Assembly: GCA_017654935.2 (NCBI GenBank)
Contig: CM065710.1
Coordinates: 30,868,237 to 30,932,236, forward strand
DNA length: 64,000 nucleotides
Direction: 5' to 3'
Origin: Phymorhynchus buccinoides
Taxonomy: Eukaryota; Mollusca; Gastropoda; Neogastropoda; Raphitomidae
Part shown: positions 1 through 12,839 of the stretch, one piece after another
How positions within the stretch are numbered: the first letter of the stretch is position 1
Layout of the letters: the number at the start of each line of letters is the position of its first letter
Program-made: the position numbers and the translations under genes
The notes under the pieces: model-generated
The model's input: only the letters and a program-made list of their open reading frames with translations
Databases searched by the model: none
Told to the model about the DNA's origin: nothing

Positions 1-480
1 CAACACGACCCATGTTCGCCGCGTGCATAAAACCAGACACGAATTACTAATGAAAGCTGCAACGTTAGCAGCAGCATCATAATCAGCTGCAGCAACAACA
101 GTCTGTTGTAACAGCAACGACGATGAAAACAACAATAACGGACAAACACACACAAGCATTCACCTACGATGACATCTGTGCGCACCACCACCTTCATCTA
201 CGATTATAAACAACCAGCAAACCTGCTCACTACGCTTCACACCACCACCTTCATCTACGATTATAAACAACCAGCAAACCTGCTCACTGCTCTTCGCACC
301 ATCTCATTCATCTAACGACTACGAACAACTAGCAAACCTGCTCACTACGCTTCGAATCACCCACCTTCATCTAACACTATTAAACAACTAGCAAACCTGC
401 TCATCACACTTCACACCACCACCTTCTTCTATGATTATAAACAACTAGCAAACCCGCTCACTATGCTTTGCATGCGTGCG
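1..480 (+). repeat. 57-bp dispersed minisatellite with leader, locus 1
   Basis: A leader (about 56-180) rich in AGCAGCAAC and ending in ACCTACGATGACATCTG is followed by about five degenerate 57-bp units (181-475) with the core TCATCTACGATTATAAACAA and the phrase AGCAAACCTGCTCACTACGC. The same leader and unit recur near 38810-39060, and the unit alone recurs at 39236-39275 and 41096-41380. At the first two loci the array runs straight into CA-rich microsatellite, so this is a dispersed composite repeat and not a coding region. Confidence 0.85.
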
Positions 481-795
481 CACGCACTACAGATAACACA
501 CATGACGCAGGCACGCGCACGCACACACACGACACACACACTACAATGCACGCACAGCACGCACACGCCTGCCACGCACGCACGCACGCATACGTGCGCA
601 CGCACACGCACACATGAACACACACACAGACACACACACACACACACATACACACACACACGACACACACACACACACACCACCACACACACAACACTAC
701 ACACTCTCTCTCTCTCTCTCTCTTCTCTCTCTCCTGCTCTCTCTCTGTTTTTCTCTCTCTGTCTGTCTTCTCACTCTCTCTCTCATTCACTCAGA
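481..795. repeat. Compound microsatellite (CA)n then (CT)n
   Basis: Interrupted CA/GCAC repeats (about 500-700) pass into CT repeats (about 703-785). Several overlapping ORFs of Thr-His, Cys-Val or Ser-Leu on both strands are low-complexity artefacts. Confidence 0.97.
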
Positions 796-1370
796 TTTCT
801 AGTTCGAGGGAAGTAGCCAGTCCAGCCCGTCAGTCCCTAAACGTACTAACCTTTACTACTACAGCATATGTAATCTTACAGAAAAGTGAATCTTCCTTAG
901 TGGAGATTTGCACTGGGGTTTCAGATTTTGCATGTGACAATCCGGATATCCTGATACACCACCACACACAATTTGAAAGCGTTTAATGTGTATCGTGTTT
1001 CATGAGTTCACAGGGCGAAAAATCGAACAAACACTACAGACATCAAATCGGTTTTATTATGTCAGTTATAGGATGAATGCTCGCAATGCATAGAAATTGG
1101 ATGAAATAAATGAACGAACAAACGAACGAACATCAAATGATTAACGCAGTTATTTGGTTTCTTTATTTCAAGTTTCCTGCCCCCCCCCCCCCCCCTCAAC
1201 CCACACACAATCACACGCACACAGATAAACTGATGCATACCTGGCCACGAGCTTTATTCTATCAACCAATACAACAGACACCGAATGATGTAGCTTCCGT
1301 TCAAAGTGATTCATCCCGTTGATTTTGATCCAGTTACTATTGGAAAGATGATCTAAAATTCCAAGATCTT
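796..1370. other. No gene recognised
   Basis: Ordinary AT-rich sequence with a poly-C run near 1179-1195. No protein family, RNA gene or repeat was recognised on either strand. Confidence 0.5.
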
Positions 1371-1626
1371 CACTGTTCTTTGTTCCCTGCATTATGTTTT
1401 CATCATTTCCATGGAATGTCTCCACTGTTCTTTGTTCCCTGCATTATGTTTTCATCATTTCCATGGAATGTCTCCACTGTTCTTTGTTCCCTGCGTTATG
1501 TTTTATCATTTCCATGGAATGTCTCCACTGTTCTTTGTTCCCTGCATTATGTTTTCATCATTTCCATGGAATGTCTCCACTGTTCTTTGTTCCCTGCATT
1601 ATGTTTTCATCATTTCCATGGAATGC
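1371..1626 (+). repeat. 52-bp minisatellite, about 5 copies
   Basis: Units begin CACTGTTCTTTGTTCCCTGC at 1371, 1423, 1475, 1526 and 1578 and end in TTTCCATGGAATG. Four units are 52 bp or nearly so; the third has lost one base. Because 52 is not a multiple of three, the array gives overlapping ORFs in all three plus frames, so none is a real protein. Confidence 0.95.
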
Positions 1627-2459
1627 TTTGTGATAATTATTTACGACAACATTGAAGACCATGTCAATTCAGTCAGCATTGTAGAAACACTGATGGATTT
1701 CAATTAACACTTCAATACAATTTAACAGATACAAGATGATGATTAATAAACTTCTGTTTTGCTTCCAAAAGAAAATCTGACGAGTAGGATAAACATTAAT
1801 ACAACTTGGGAAAAATACGTTAGTGCGTAGTCGAATACGAAAATCACCAGTGATACACAACAGCAAGTGAATCAAAACATGAAAATGCCGCAGATTGCAA
1901 ACTGAAGTCCTAACAGTTTTTCATGACTGAAAATGCATAACATCACCGAAAGAAGAGCATTTGTAAATTAAAAAGCATTGATGCTCAACAAGATAATGCC
2001 AACATTCAATAATCAGTCATTTATAGTTAATGGCGAATGTCACTTCTTGAATACCGTGTGATTTACTAAACGAAACAACATATATTCAAGGAAGGCGGAG
2101 GTAACCCACAAGAACATAGCTGGTGTGTAGACGTAGACAATGATCACGACACCAATACATTCTAACTTCAAAATGAAAAGTTCAGAGATTGTAAATGTCT
2201 GATGATAAGCATAAAACATTTTGGTAAGGACACTTGACGTCATAGCATGGCGGTTTGAAATTGTAACCTTGTTTAAGGGATGTTCAGTAAGTAAGAGTGA
2301 AGCTGTGGAGTGAAGGTGTCTAAAACAAAATAACCTCTTTCACGAGTGGACTAAGGGAAGGCATTTTTTATTGGAATAGTAGAAAATTCACAAAAGCCAG
2401 AATCCTGCCTTCCAAAGACGTTGATACAATACAGAATGAGAACATAATAAATTACTACA
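1627..2459. other. No gene recognised
   Basis: AT-rich, non-repetitive sequence. Short minus-strand ORFs at 1669-1875 and 2040-2243 show no recognisable domain. Confidence 0.5.
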
Positions 2460-2674
2460 TATCGATGGCTTGGAGTATTATTGACGTATTATTGGATTTA
2501 TTACAAAAACAAATTACTTGTATTAAGCCATGACTGCAGAAATATAGAAAGAGGTTTTTGCTTTTTATATTTAAGCCACCTTTTTTCATACAAGTTATTA
2601 GTTTTCGTAATAAGTTCAATAGTATGTCAATGGACTATCTAAAGATAGTCCGTTTTCACTCCAAGCCATCGATA
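2460..2674. mobile_element. Possible 215-bp MITE with 17-bp terminal inverted repeats
   Basis: TATCGATGGCTTGGAGT at 2460-2476 is the exact reverse complement of 2658-2674. A second hairpin, GGACTATCT-AA-AGATAGTCC, lies at 2632-2651 just inside the right end. No coding sequence lies between. Target duplication is unclear, so the call as a mobile element is an inference. Confidence 0.5.
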
Positions 2675-3059
2675 CGTTCTGTCGTCTGTACCAAAGATTA
2701 AAACGTAGTCAGTGTATTTATGCATATAGCAAAGTAGCAGCAATTTATTTCAAACTTGATGTCCACAATCAGCGAACTTAACTTAACGATGTTGTATATT
2801 AGATTTTCAGTTTGGATTATTATGAACCAATCAAATATCCACAGGCACTTCTTCGGGGGTTATTTGTATAATAGATGGATGCATTGCTAAAAGTTTAAAA
2901 CTATTGAAATGATGCACCTCACTGGTCACAAACGCTTCTGTTTTAACCCTCTAAGTCCAGCACTTAGAAATACTTCACTGAAAATTATGCCACTAAAAAT
3001 CAACATTATTTTGAACAAATTAGAACAAAAATAATGAAAACATTTTGATTTTGCCTTTT

Positions 3060-3930
3060 TTAAATTTTATTTGAGCATGTATCGTATACGACATGCCAGG
3101 CTTAAGGGACTTGAAAAGTCATAAGGCCTGGTGTATCATATATGATACAATGGGCAAGCTTCGTTGTTTTGCTTTTGTTGTTGTTGCGAAAATGGAAATA
3201 TTAGTTTTAAGGTTAATTAACACATAAAAACACATTGCAGTTGATGCATTTGACACACGTCGACCCCTGGTAGTGTCCCTGCTGGCAGTGGTCAGTGGAC
3301 CCCACACAGAGGCAGCCCAGTGATCGGACTCGATGAATCAAAATTATGGTTTTGGTGCCTCTTTGGCGATTCATTTAACTACAATGTCATCAGTAATAAG
3401 GTTTTTGCATTATTGATAAGGAGTTGTTAAATGTCCATCTGCATGAAGTGTGCCAGGGTGCCCATACTATCATAAAAACATAAAAATGCATTTTTTCTGA
3501 AGTACTTAGATTTTCTTCAAAAACATATAACATAAATGAACCTCGATACTAGTAACGTGGTCAAAATACTACAAACATGCTCCAAAATGTGTTTCTAATT
3601 CATAAATACCAGCAATAATTACAATTAACATCTATGATGTTATCACAAATGCCCACAATTATACATATATGTCACATGGCATGTGTGTTAAGGTCTGCCC
3701 AATGTGTCATATATGGTACACATGTTTTCTTTAAAATGCATTCCTTTTACCAAGTACATAGATGGAAATGAGCTTCTAGGCAACTAGCATTGTCAAAATG
3801 TAATCAAATAAATGTGTGCATGTGAACATAAACTTAAATATATCTATATTTGATGTTACTACGAAGACCCAAAATGGCTAACACATTACACGACAAAACT
3901 GCTGTGCACGATGTACCATATATGACACAT
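3060..3930. repeat. Series of near-palindromes around CATATATG
   Basis: Four related palindromic motifs are spread over 850 bp: GTATCGTATACGACATG near 3079, GTATCATATATGATAC near 3131, GTCATATATGGTACAC near 3705 and GTACCATATATGACAC near 3911. A hairpin of CCAGGCTTA against TAAGGCCTGG lies at about 3096-3131. No ORF of note is present. Confidence 0.55.
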
Positions 3931-4033
3931 GTTTTTCAATGATGCACCAAAAGATTGGCATTTCTTTTTGGCTCACGTCCCGTTATGTAAAACAAAGTGA
4001 GTCTATTGTATCGTACATGTTCGGTTGTGTGTC

Positions 4034-4039
<6 letters not shown>

Positions 4040-4120
<81 letters not shown>
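4040..4120 (+). repeat. (GT)n microsatellite
   Basis: An almost pure run of about 40 GT units. It interrupts the dispersed element that has a much shorter tract in its second copy near 60080. Confidence 0.98.
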
Positions 4121-4121
<1 letters not shown>

Positions 4122-4310
4122 GCGTCCATGGCCCCGACCTTTAACCTTGACTCAAACCTTAACGTTGTCATTTTCTCTAAACATATAAGGCGTTAGAGGG
4201 TTAAAGTTAGCAGGATACTTGATTTTGACGTGAGCCTTCAAGTCACGACGATCAAAGCAGTCAGATACATTGATAAAGAACAAAATAAAGATAATCATTT
4301 GTTGCAGAGA

Positions 4311-4529
4311 TTACTGTTGTGCAACCTTTAACCTTGACTCAGTCACACTCTTCAAACTAAAGAAGACACTCACTCTCCACTGAAACTTTAACGTTGTCGT
4401 TTTCTCCAAAAAAACATAAGATGTTAGAGGGTTAAAGTTAGCAGGATACTTGATTTTGACGTGAACCTTCAAGTCATGACGATCAAAGCAGTCAGATACA
4501 TCGATAAGGAACAAAAGAAAGAAAATCAT
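4311..4529 (-). other. 72-codon ORF partly kept in other copies of the repeat
   Basis: The minus-strand ORF starts with a hydrophobic stretch (MIFFLLFLIDV) followed by SDCFDRHDLK and KIKYPANFNP. The first 40 or so codons stay open in the neighbouring internal copy (start near 4298, minus) and in the inverted arm (start near 59668, plus), with mostly single amino-acid changes. After that the frames diverge or stop. No family is recognised. It may be a relic exon with a signal peptide or a chance ORF kept by recent copying; the second is more likely. Confidence 0.25.
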
Positions 4530-5262
4530 TTGTTGAAGAGATTACTGTTGTGTTGTACCGAGTAGATACTGGAAAGAAGACTCTCCATTAGATATACAAA
4601 AACGCTCTTTAAAAAGAAACACAAGACTTCAGGTGTGTACAAATAGGTACATTTTAACGTCGTTAACTTATATTTTCTGTAACAAATGGATGTACCGAGT
4701 GTGTGCGTTGACGGCCCGGTTGTTTCGTTTTATTTGCGCCTTAGAGTTTGACAACGGTTGTTCGTGTTCATTCGCACATCATCTCTGCGCATGCAATACT
4801 TAGCCTATCGCACTTCCGGCAACAAGGCCTAGGCCTAGAGAATAAGAGATCACGCCTTACCTCATAATCAAGACGACGTACCTAACATTTAGCCCACATT
4901 CATTTCAGTCTTGAAAAAAAATATACGGAAAATCCAGTGTTCATCGATTTCACTATGTTTTTCTGAAAGCTTGGTCAATATGCTTTTCAATTTTACTTGT
5001 TTGCCAAAAATAAAAATAGGGCTCCACTATGTTACATGCGCATATATAAACATACATATAATTAAATTTTAAAGAAAGGGGTAGGGGTAATTTAATGCAC
5101 AGAAATAATTTAATTTACACAGTAAAATAACAATTATTTCTGTTTTCAGATGCACAAGTGTCTACATAACAGTATTCTCTCTATACAGGCATGGGAATTC
5201 CCATGCCTGCTATAGTAATAAAAATCAGACGTGAGCCTTGAAGGCTTTGCCTCTTGTTTTAG

Positions 5263-5819
5263 ATTAGGATGGGTTTTGTTAGCAATGGTTTGGAATTGCT
5301 GGAACGTGTGAGATATCGAACGGGAATTGGCTAGTAAAACTCCATACACAGCATGGGAAAGCAAGGATATCAACTAGGACCACGTTTATTGTCTTGTGAA
5401 AGGTACTTGGTGGTTCCTGTTGTAGCTGCAGCTTTCATTTCGTTATTAGGAGAGGATAAATGTTATGTATAATATATGATGTGTGTGTCCCGAGAGGGTT
5501 AACAGTGATTTTCATGACTTGGGTCTGATATTCTCCGTTAGTGAAAGATATAATAAGAAACTAGACTAAACACAAAAGAAACATTTCACCATTGTTGTGT
5601 ACCGTTAGCCCCAAGGCAAAACGTCAAGCTGAATGCGGGTTCCACAGCAATAAATCACAGCAGTAGTGAATGAAGAGATTTAAAAGCAACAAAGCGGATA
5701 CATCATTCCTTGTAAAAGGCCATAAATCAGAGAGACCGTAGTTACTGTAAACAAGTTTCCTGCATGTTTGCAAGTACGCGGCCACACACATAATCGCATT
5801 CTTGTGCACACAATTGGCC
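5263..5819. other. No gene recognised
   Basis: Unremarkable sequence. A short GAGAGGGTTAAC near 5507 echoes the TTAGAGGGTTAA motif at 4193, but nothing else was identified. Confidence 0.45.
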
Positions 5820-6048
<229 letters not shown>

Positions 6049-6568
6049 AAGCACATGGCTCACGCACATGGCATGTTTCATTCTACAGGCTATATAAGGT
6101 TCCTCTTGCTTGCTAATCGCTACTGTTACCTTCACAAAGTTTAAGATATGCAGAGTACATGTGTACATAAAACTTACAAAGGTGTGATACATTTTGATGA
6201 GCAGCTGATCAAGGACAATAGGAACATGACAGACACAACCGTAATGCTGTTGGCTTGGTGCATATTAGTGCTTGAATGTGATTAAATCAATTAACATATA
6301 AATAACCTAATTAAATAAATAAATAAAATTAAATAAATTTTTAAAAAGAAAACAAGAAAAAAAAGGAAAAAAGAGAAGAGAAATAAATGAAAGAAAATGA
6401 ACAAAAAAACAAAAGACGAAAAATAGTGGAGGGAAAAAAATAACAAAAAAAATAACTACTGGATTTTGCTTGCTACAAAGCGCCCCTAATAAGGCGCACC
6501 CCTCTCATTTTTACAGAAAATGTAGATGTTGTTATTATGTGGTATAAGTGAGCAAACAAATTATACAA
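6049..6568. other. A-rich spacer, no gene recognised
   Basis: It includes an A/AAAT-rich tract (about 6300-6460) and AAGCGCCCCTAATAAGGCGC near 6478, a motif resembling one at 63590. Nothing coding was found. Confidence 0.45.
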
Positions 6569-6701
6569 TGACGTTCAAAAGTTGACATACCAACGGTGCT
6601 TGCTTCTCTGTTACCCAAACAAATTAGCGCACACACACACACACAGTCACTTCTGTTCTCATATAATTAAGTTCTGGGAATCTCTCTCTCTCCCTCTTAC
6701 A

Positions 6702-6790
<89 letters not shown>

Positions 6791-6845
6791 GCACGCACGC
6801 ACACGCACGCACGCACACACGCACACGCACACACACACACGCACG

Positions 6846-6885
<40 letters not shown>

Positions 6886-6953
6886 TGAAAAAAATGACGT
6901 TCAGAAGTTGACATACCAACGGTGCTTGTTTCTTTGTTACCCAAACAAATTAG
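6569..6953 (+). repeat. 59-bp direct repeat flanking a (CA)n tract
   Basis: The segment GACGTTCAAAAGTTGACATA to CCCAAACAAATTAGC (about 6570-6628) recurs with a few changes at about 6894-6953. Between them lie short CT and long CA/GCAC tracts (about 6700-6880). This looks like a duplication spanning a microsatellite. Confidence 0.9.
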
Positions 6954-7719
6954 CATCAAAGGAAGAATGAAAGGCCACAAGAAGAAAAACACTCTATGTA
7001 TATAAGCAAGAACCAGGGGGCATACGTATGTGCATGCGTACTGTATTAGCCGACCAGTGCACTTAGTGATAGAGGTTGAAACTGAATAGATTATGCTTGA
7101 TTTTTGAGTGTCCAACGTTTGTAAACTTTTACAGTTTGTGCTCGTTTTGCAACTGTAGCTTTTACAAATATCGACACATTTTGATAATATTTGGCACACT
7201 TGTTCACAATCAACATACCTAGTGTTTGTTGTGTCAACATTGTAAACGATGCCTTAGTTTTGAAGTTATTGCATCTGAAATTATAAACATAACGAGGAAC
7301 ACATAATGGAAAATACTGATAACGCATTAAAAAAAGAACCAGAACAGTTATAAAAAAACACTGAAATGACAAAAGCTTCATATTATTTGTTTTACCATTA
7401 TTTCAACTTATCGGATCTAACACGCTAAAACCGAAGGAGGAACACTTGCAAAAATGAATGATTATTAAAGCATTTTTTAAATATGCAAAAGTATTATTAT
7501 ATTTAATAAAACTAAGCTCCATTGCAATAACTCAGTAGTTTCTGGAATGCTGCATGCTCTTGACATATTCCCGCCAAATTTGAAGTCCGTGACTGAAGAA
7601 TTACATGACATGTAAAAATAAGAACAACATGTTTTGGTTTTAAGACTGCACCTTACTATCCGTGCCCCTGTCTACTCCTCCCTCTCTCTATGCACAAAGG
7701 TTCACGGGTTTGTGCATTG
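6954..7719. other. No gene recognised
   Basis: AT-rich sequence; minus-strand ORFs here are not recognisable and run into the CA tract. No repeat was seen. Confidence 0.4.
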
Positions 7720-9350
7720 GTTCATGAGATCTAAGAGGGTGAAGACAAACGGAGACATGTCTGCAACTCGGCGACACCGGTTTGGCCAATGTCTTGCATT
7801 CGTTTGACTACACCAACAGAGAAAATCTGAACTGATTTCATGCGGTAGTTCACAGGATATAAGGGTGAAGAGAAACAGGGACATGCCTGCCACTCGGCGA
7901 CATTTAACTCCTCCCTCTGAAGTGCTTCTGTCAAGCACAAATGTGGAAAATATGACTAGAGCGCCCATTGTTAGACCCCAACCACTGTCAAGGTCTACTG
8001 AAATCCTTGACCTTGACCTTTGATCGGTACCCCATCATCAGAATTGCCACAAGCCACGGCTCTACATGCCCAGTTTGAAGAATGTAAATCCAACAGTGTA
8101 GAAGATAATAATAATTATGGTCCCTCAACGAAATTTATAAGGTTTCTAAGGTCATATGTTAAGGTCAAGGTCACTAGTTTGATAATTTATGCACGGATCT
8201 CTTCCTCTGTTTGTGATACACCACCACACCAAATTTGAAGCAATTCTGTCAAGCAGTTAGGGAGATGACCTTGGGACAGACAAAAAAACCCAAAAAAAAC
8301 AAGTGGAGTGGCAGACATGTCAATTGCTCGTTTACCCTGTACCTGCCTGCCCCCCCCCCCCCTACCTCCCCCCCCCCCCACACACACATCTCAGCCCACC
8401 TGTAATTGCAAAAATGTAAAACATATTGCTAAAACACAAATTTGACACCTCCAAGGCCTACATCTTTGAGTCTGTGACCTACGGTCAATATTCTTGATCT
8501 TGACCTTGACCTTTGTCACGAGGCTTCAAATGTCTGCCACTGCAGTCCATAGGTAATGCTAATCAAGAATATATGAGGTTATAAAGGGTGAACGCCCACT
8601 CGTGTTTGAACTACACTGACTGATAATAAAAGAGACAGGGTCAGAAGTCAAGGTCAAGGTCATCAAGGTCATCAATGCTTTGTTCCACACATGACCTTGC
8701 TGCAGTCTGCCTTTCTTGCCAAACTCAAAGACTGTCACAGCAAAACAAATGTGAAGATGTGGCTACATTGAGTCTTACCAAAAGCCACTGCATCTATATA
8801 GCAAGTTTCAACAGTGTATGACCACAAATGTCAAATATGTGTAGAAAGAAAATTCAGTTTTCAAGGTCAAACTCCAAGATCAAGTTCACCACGATTATAA
8901 TTGTTCTGTTGGACTATCTCTACACATTGACAACAATTCAGTTTTCAAGGTCAAACTCCCAAGGTCAAGGTACCACGATAATAATTGTTCTGTTGGGCTA
9001 TCTCACATTAGCGCACAAAATTTGAAGCGATTCTGTCAACTGGTCATCGAGATACATCTCGGACATGAAATATATAGCGCAAAGAAGGAGATTTCGGTAT
9101 TCAAGGTCAAAGTCAGCACGCCAACAATTTATGTTTGGGTGTCTTCTATTCTAAGTCATGCACTACCAAACAACGTTTGAAGCCATTCTATCAAGCAAAC
9201 ATGTAAACAATAAAGCTAAAACATCAAATTTTAGACCCCAACCACTTTCAAGGTCTACTGATGTTCTTGACCTTGATCTTGACCTTGATCGCTTCCCCAT
9301 ATTGAGGACCACGACAAACCAATGCACCTACATGCCAAGTTTGAAGTCTG
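7720..9350. repeat. AAGGTCA-rich dispersed repeat, degenerate tandem
   Basis: TCAAGGTCA or its complement TGACCTTGA appears many times, often doubled, near 8010, 8165, 8497, 8650, 8863, 8952, 9102 and 9268. A second recurring phrase, AATTTGAAGCGATTCTGTCA, appears near 8228, 9017 and, altered, 9173. The direct phrase TAGACCCCAACCACT occurs at 7972 and 9232. Related copies lie at about 27755-27965 and 43720-44130. No ORF survives, so this is probably an old non-coding or 3'-UTR part of a transposable element. TCAAGGTCA is also the extended half-site of NR5A/ERR nuclear receptors. Confidence 0.75.
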
Positions 9351-9358
9351 TATTTTTT

Positions 9359-9361
<3 letters not shown>

Positions 9362-9412
<51 letters not shown>

Positions 9413-9440
9413 TCTGTGTCTGTCTCCCTCTCTCTCTCCC
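9362..9440. repeat. (CT)n microsatellite
   Basis: CT run with a few GT and CC interruptions, adjoining the AAGGTCA repeat. Confidence 0.97.
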
Positions 9441-11229
9441 TCAATTATTTCTGAATCATGTCCATTGTCCTTATCAGTCCATATCCGCTGATTTTTTTGG
9501 TCTCACAGTCTAAGACATGCACTACCCTGATGTCGCTCATTCCGAGGCTCTACCGTGGACGCCACCCCATATTGTCCTGTTGCAGGACCCCTAAACCAGC
9601 GGTCCATGGGAGCGATCAATGTAAGGCCGTCCAGAGGCAGCCCCCAGAGGAGACACATAGCACTGCTTCTGGGTCTCTTCGGTGAAGTTCAGTGGAGCCT
9701 GTTCTGATCCAACATACGCAGGACACCACATACTAAGCCCCCTACTGACGACAATCGCGGAACCAGCGTCAGTGAGGTCCTCCTCCGAGGGCACCACCAC
9801 GTTCGTCCAACGACAGCTCCCATGAATCCCCCAATCCCGTTGACCTCAACCCATACGCACCAGGAGCGACAGAAGCCTGCCAAGCGTGGGATATGAAACA
9901 ATATACCGATCTACAAGTAGTGCTAAAGAGGACGGCAAGCGTGTGATATAAAACAATATCTTGACATATTATTTGCGTATTTTAAAGGTGTAAGAATACA
10001 CGTTGCTATTAGAAACTTAATGTCACAGTTATATATCTTCACATATAATTACCGTCTTGTCAACGCGAGCTGTTCCTACCAAACCCAGAATTGGACAAGC
10101 TGTGCAGTGTTACCTCTAGGATTCATTCAGCACTGACAACAACATTTAATGCTGATACACAACGAAGATTCATGGTTCGACTGAATCAACAGTGCCAGCT
10201 GTCACAGATCTACACAAACCATTCTGTGCGTGCCACTTGAAACGTCTAGCCGTGGATCTAGGCCTAGGCTACTCAACTCCATGACCATATTCGATATTAG
10301 CAGACGATTCGAGCTATGCAATTTTGGCACAGGGAGAGTCCATGTTGATAATGTAGACGCAGTACTGTCTCAAAAACAGCTCGAATTCATCTTCAGTCCG
10401 GAAATAAAAATGAGCCGACTGAACCTGTGCGAAGAGCTACCGCACCTCCGTTAAAAAATATGATGGGGTGGTAAGGGTAAAGGATTGGGATAAGGAGGAG
10501 TTGATATGGAAATGTGGGTGATGATGAGCACACACCATGCAGGCCAGGAACATATAGAGGAAACCAGACAGTTGTTTGCTTTTGTTTATTTACTAGGAAA
10601 GATAGCTAGGAAAACAGTGCAGAGATTACATCCTGCAACAACATAAAATATACACACATAAATATAAACAAGAAATAACAATGATTAAGTATGATTGTAG
10701 GCCTTGCGCCATATCACTCAATGTTAAAATAACATGAGGTAATAGACAGTCACAACAGTGGAAGGAGCTCACTGTATGACTTAAATAGCATGATTAAACT
10801 GACACTGACACAAACCTAGCTGGGGTTTGGAAACATAACATAGGTCGGTTTTGCCTGACCCTATGCTTGCTTAACTCATACACAAACATTTGAGTTCATG
10901 TGAGTTAACCCAAACCAAGTATTGTAACACTGACATCATCAGATGCTATGTTACTAAAAATAGACTGCACATCAAAGTAAGCTGAGTGAGATCAGTTTTT
11001 AGTGGAAAACTGACTAAAGACAAATGTAGGCCTATTGATAGTTTATCATTGAAGTAGCAAGAAACTCAGTCAAAAGGAATGCCTTATTAATATTATAGTA
11101 GCAGTATTAACACAACGGTTAATCATACAATACATAGCTATCACACAATGGCTATTCACATTGTGTGAAGCAATGGCACAATAGAAAACAGGCCTGTGTG
11201 TGGTGAAATGTGGCTACTACAGTAGGCTT

Positions 11230-11231
<2 letters not shown>
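9441..11231. other. No gene recognised
   Basis: A GC-richer stretch at 9540-9900 has ORFs on both strands without recognisable domains. The phrase CAAGCGTG.GATAT.AAACA occurs twice (near 9880 and 9938). The ORF at 10230-10454 is not recognised. From 10460 to 11230 the sequence is AT-rich and featureless. Confidence 0.4.

Positions 11232-11296
<65 letters not shown>
11232..11296. repeat. (CA)n microsatellite
   Basis: Pure CA run of about 32 units. Confidence 0.98.
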
Positions 11297-11298
<2 letters not shown>

Positions 11299-12154
11299 TA
11301 GTAGGCCTATGGCTGAAGCAGTGCAAAGTAGGCCTACACACATAGCATTGTATAAGCCTAGACAAATAATTTATTTATTCATTTATTAAGAAGATTTATA
11401 TAGCGCATACCTTTAAGCTCTATGCGCTTTACAATATCATTAGAACATTAAAACCATGAATAAAAGGCATATATAATTACACGCGCACAAGCACACACAC
11501 ACACACGCGCGCATGCATACACATGCGCACGCGCAAGCAAAACACATGCAGAGCATAATCATAGACATTATATATGCATATCATTGAAAGAAGAAAATCA
11601 AAGACGTATATGTACAGACATACCCATGCAAGCAATCCAAAATATAAATTGTAAGAAAAACATATGCAGCAATAATTTAAATCCTTAAAACTTAAAACAT
11701 ATTAAGCACCCATAACAATTATTGTTTTCATTAAATTACGTAAGAACTTAATAATAGAAATTACATATACGATGTGTTCTTGAAAGTACGCGCAAGAAAG
11801 TGCGCAACGTACACACTCACACACTCTCTCTCTGTCTGTCTCCCCCCCCCCCTCCCTCTCTCTCTCCCCCCCCCCCCCCTTCCTCTCCCTCCCCCTCCCT
11901 ATTTTACCCTCAATAAAACATTCGTATTTCGTATTTAACCCCTCCCTCTCGCCCCCCCCCCCTCTCTCTCACACACAGACACGCACACACACACTTTCAC
12001 ACAGACACACACACGCGTACGCACGCACAGACGTACACATGGAAGTACAAATAACAATACAAAAGTGTACATGCAAAAGAGATGTCACAGCAACATTACA
12101 AACAATTAAAAGGCAATTTAAAAGAAAACAGTGATGGGTGTTGGGGACTCGTAG

Positions 12155-12480
<326 letters not shown>

Positions 12481-12599
12481 GGAGAACACGAAAACTCGTT
12501 TAGCTATCAGCTACGTGAAAATATCTCCAGTAGCATGCACTAGCACTAGATTGGTTCACATGTACCACATAGCCATACATCTACCCATCCACCCTCACG

Positions 12600-12770
12600 T
12601 GCGCGCACACACACACATACCCCCCCCCCCCCCCCCCCCACCCCCCCCCACACACACACACACACACATCCCACCCACACACATGTGCGCGCACACATAA
12701 GTTGCACACAAACACACGCACGCATGTACATGCACATACATTCACGCACACATGCACACGCACAAGTGCG
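12600..12770. repeat. Poly-C and CA/GCAC tract
   Basis: A poly-C run (12621-12649) is followed by CA and interrupted CACGCA repeats. Confidence 0.95.
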
Positions 12771-12839
12771 CATAGTCAGAGAGGGGGAGAGAGAGCTGGG
12801 GAGACAGAGTAAGAGTAATTTTCATTCAAGATTGTGGGA

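Larger units (their letters stand above)
3963..5262 (+). repeat. Left arm of a 1.1-1.3 kb inverted repeat
   Basis: This stretch matches 59084-60146 in reverse complement from TTTTTGGCTC to GGCTTTGCCTCTTGTTT. It contains an expanded (GT)n at about 4040-4120 where the other arm has only a few CA units. It has about 190 bp (roughly 4780-4980) that the other arm lacks, replaced there by poly-C. Inside are a 237-bp-spaced direct duplication (about 4190-4320 and 4427-4552) and a perfect palindrome GGCATGGGAATTCCCATGCC near 5189. It is best read as two copies of one dispersed element. The motif GACGTGAGCC occurs near both ends in inverted orientation. Confidence 0.85.

Noticed and set aside
481..795. 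ORFs of Thr-His, Ser-Leu, Arg-Glu or Cys-Val across microsatellites, here and at 5740-6190, 6582-7199, 11969-12489, 21277-21561, 36064-36959 and elsewhere
   Set aside because: They are translations of CA, CT, GA or GT runs, open on both strands and in several frames.
10230..10454. 74-codon ORF as a small gene
   Set aside because: No signal peptide, domain or conservation within the window; length is within chance for this region.
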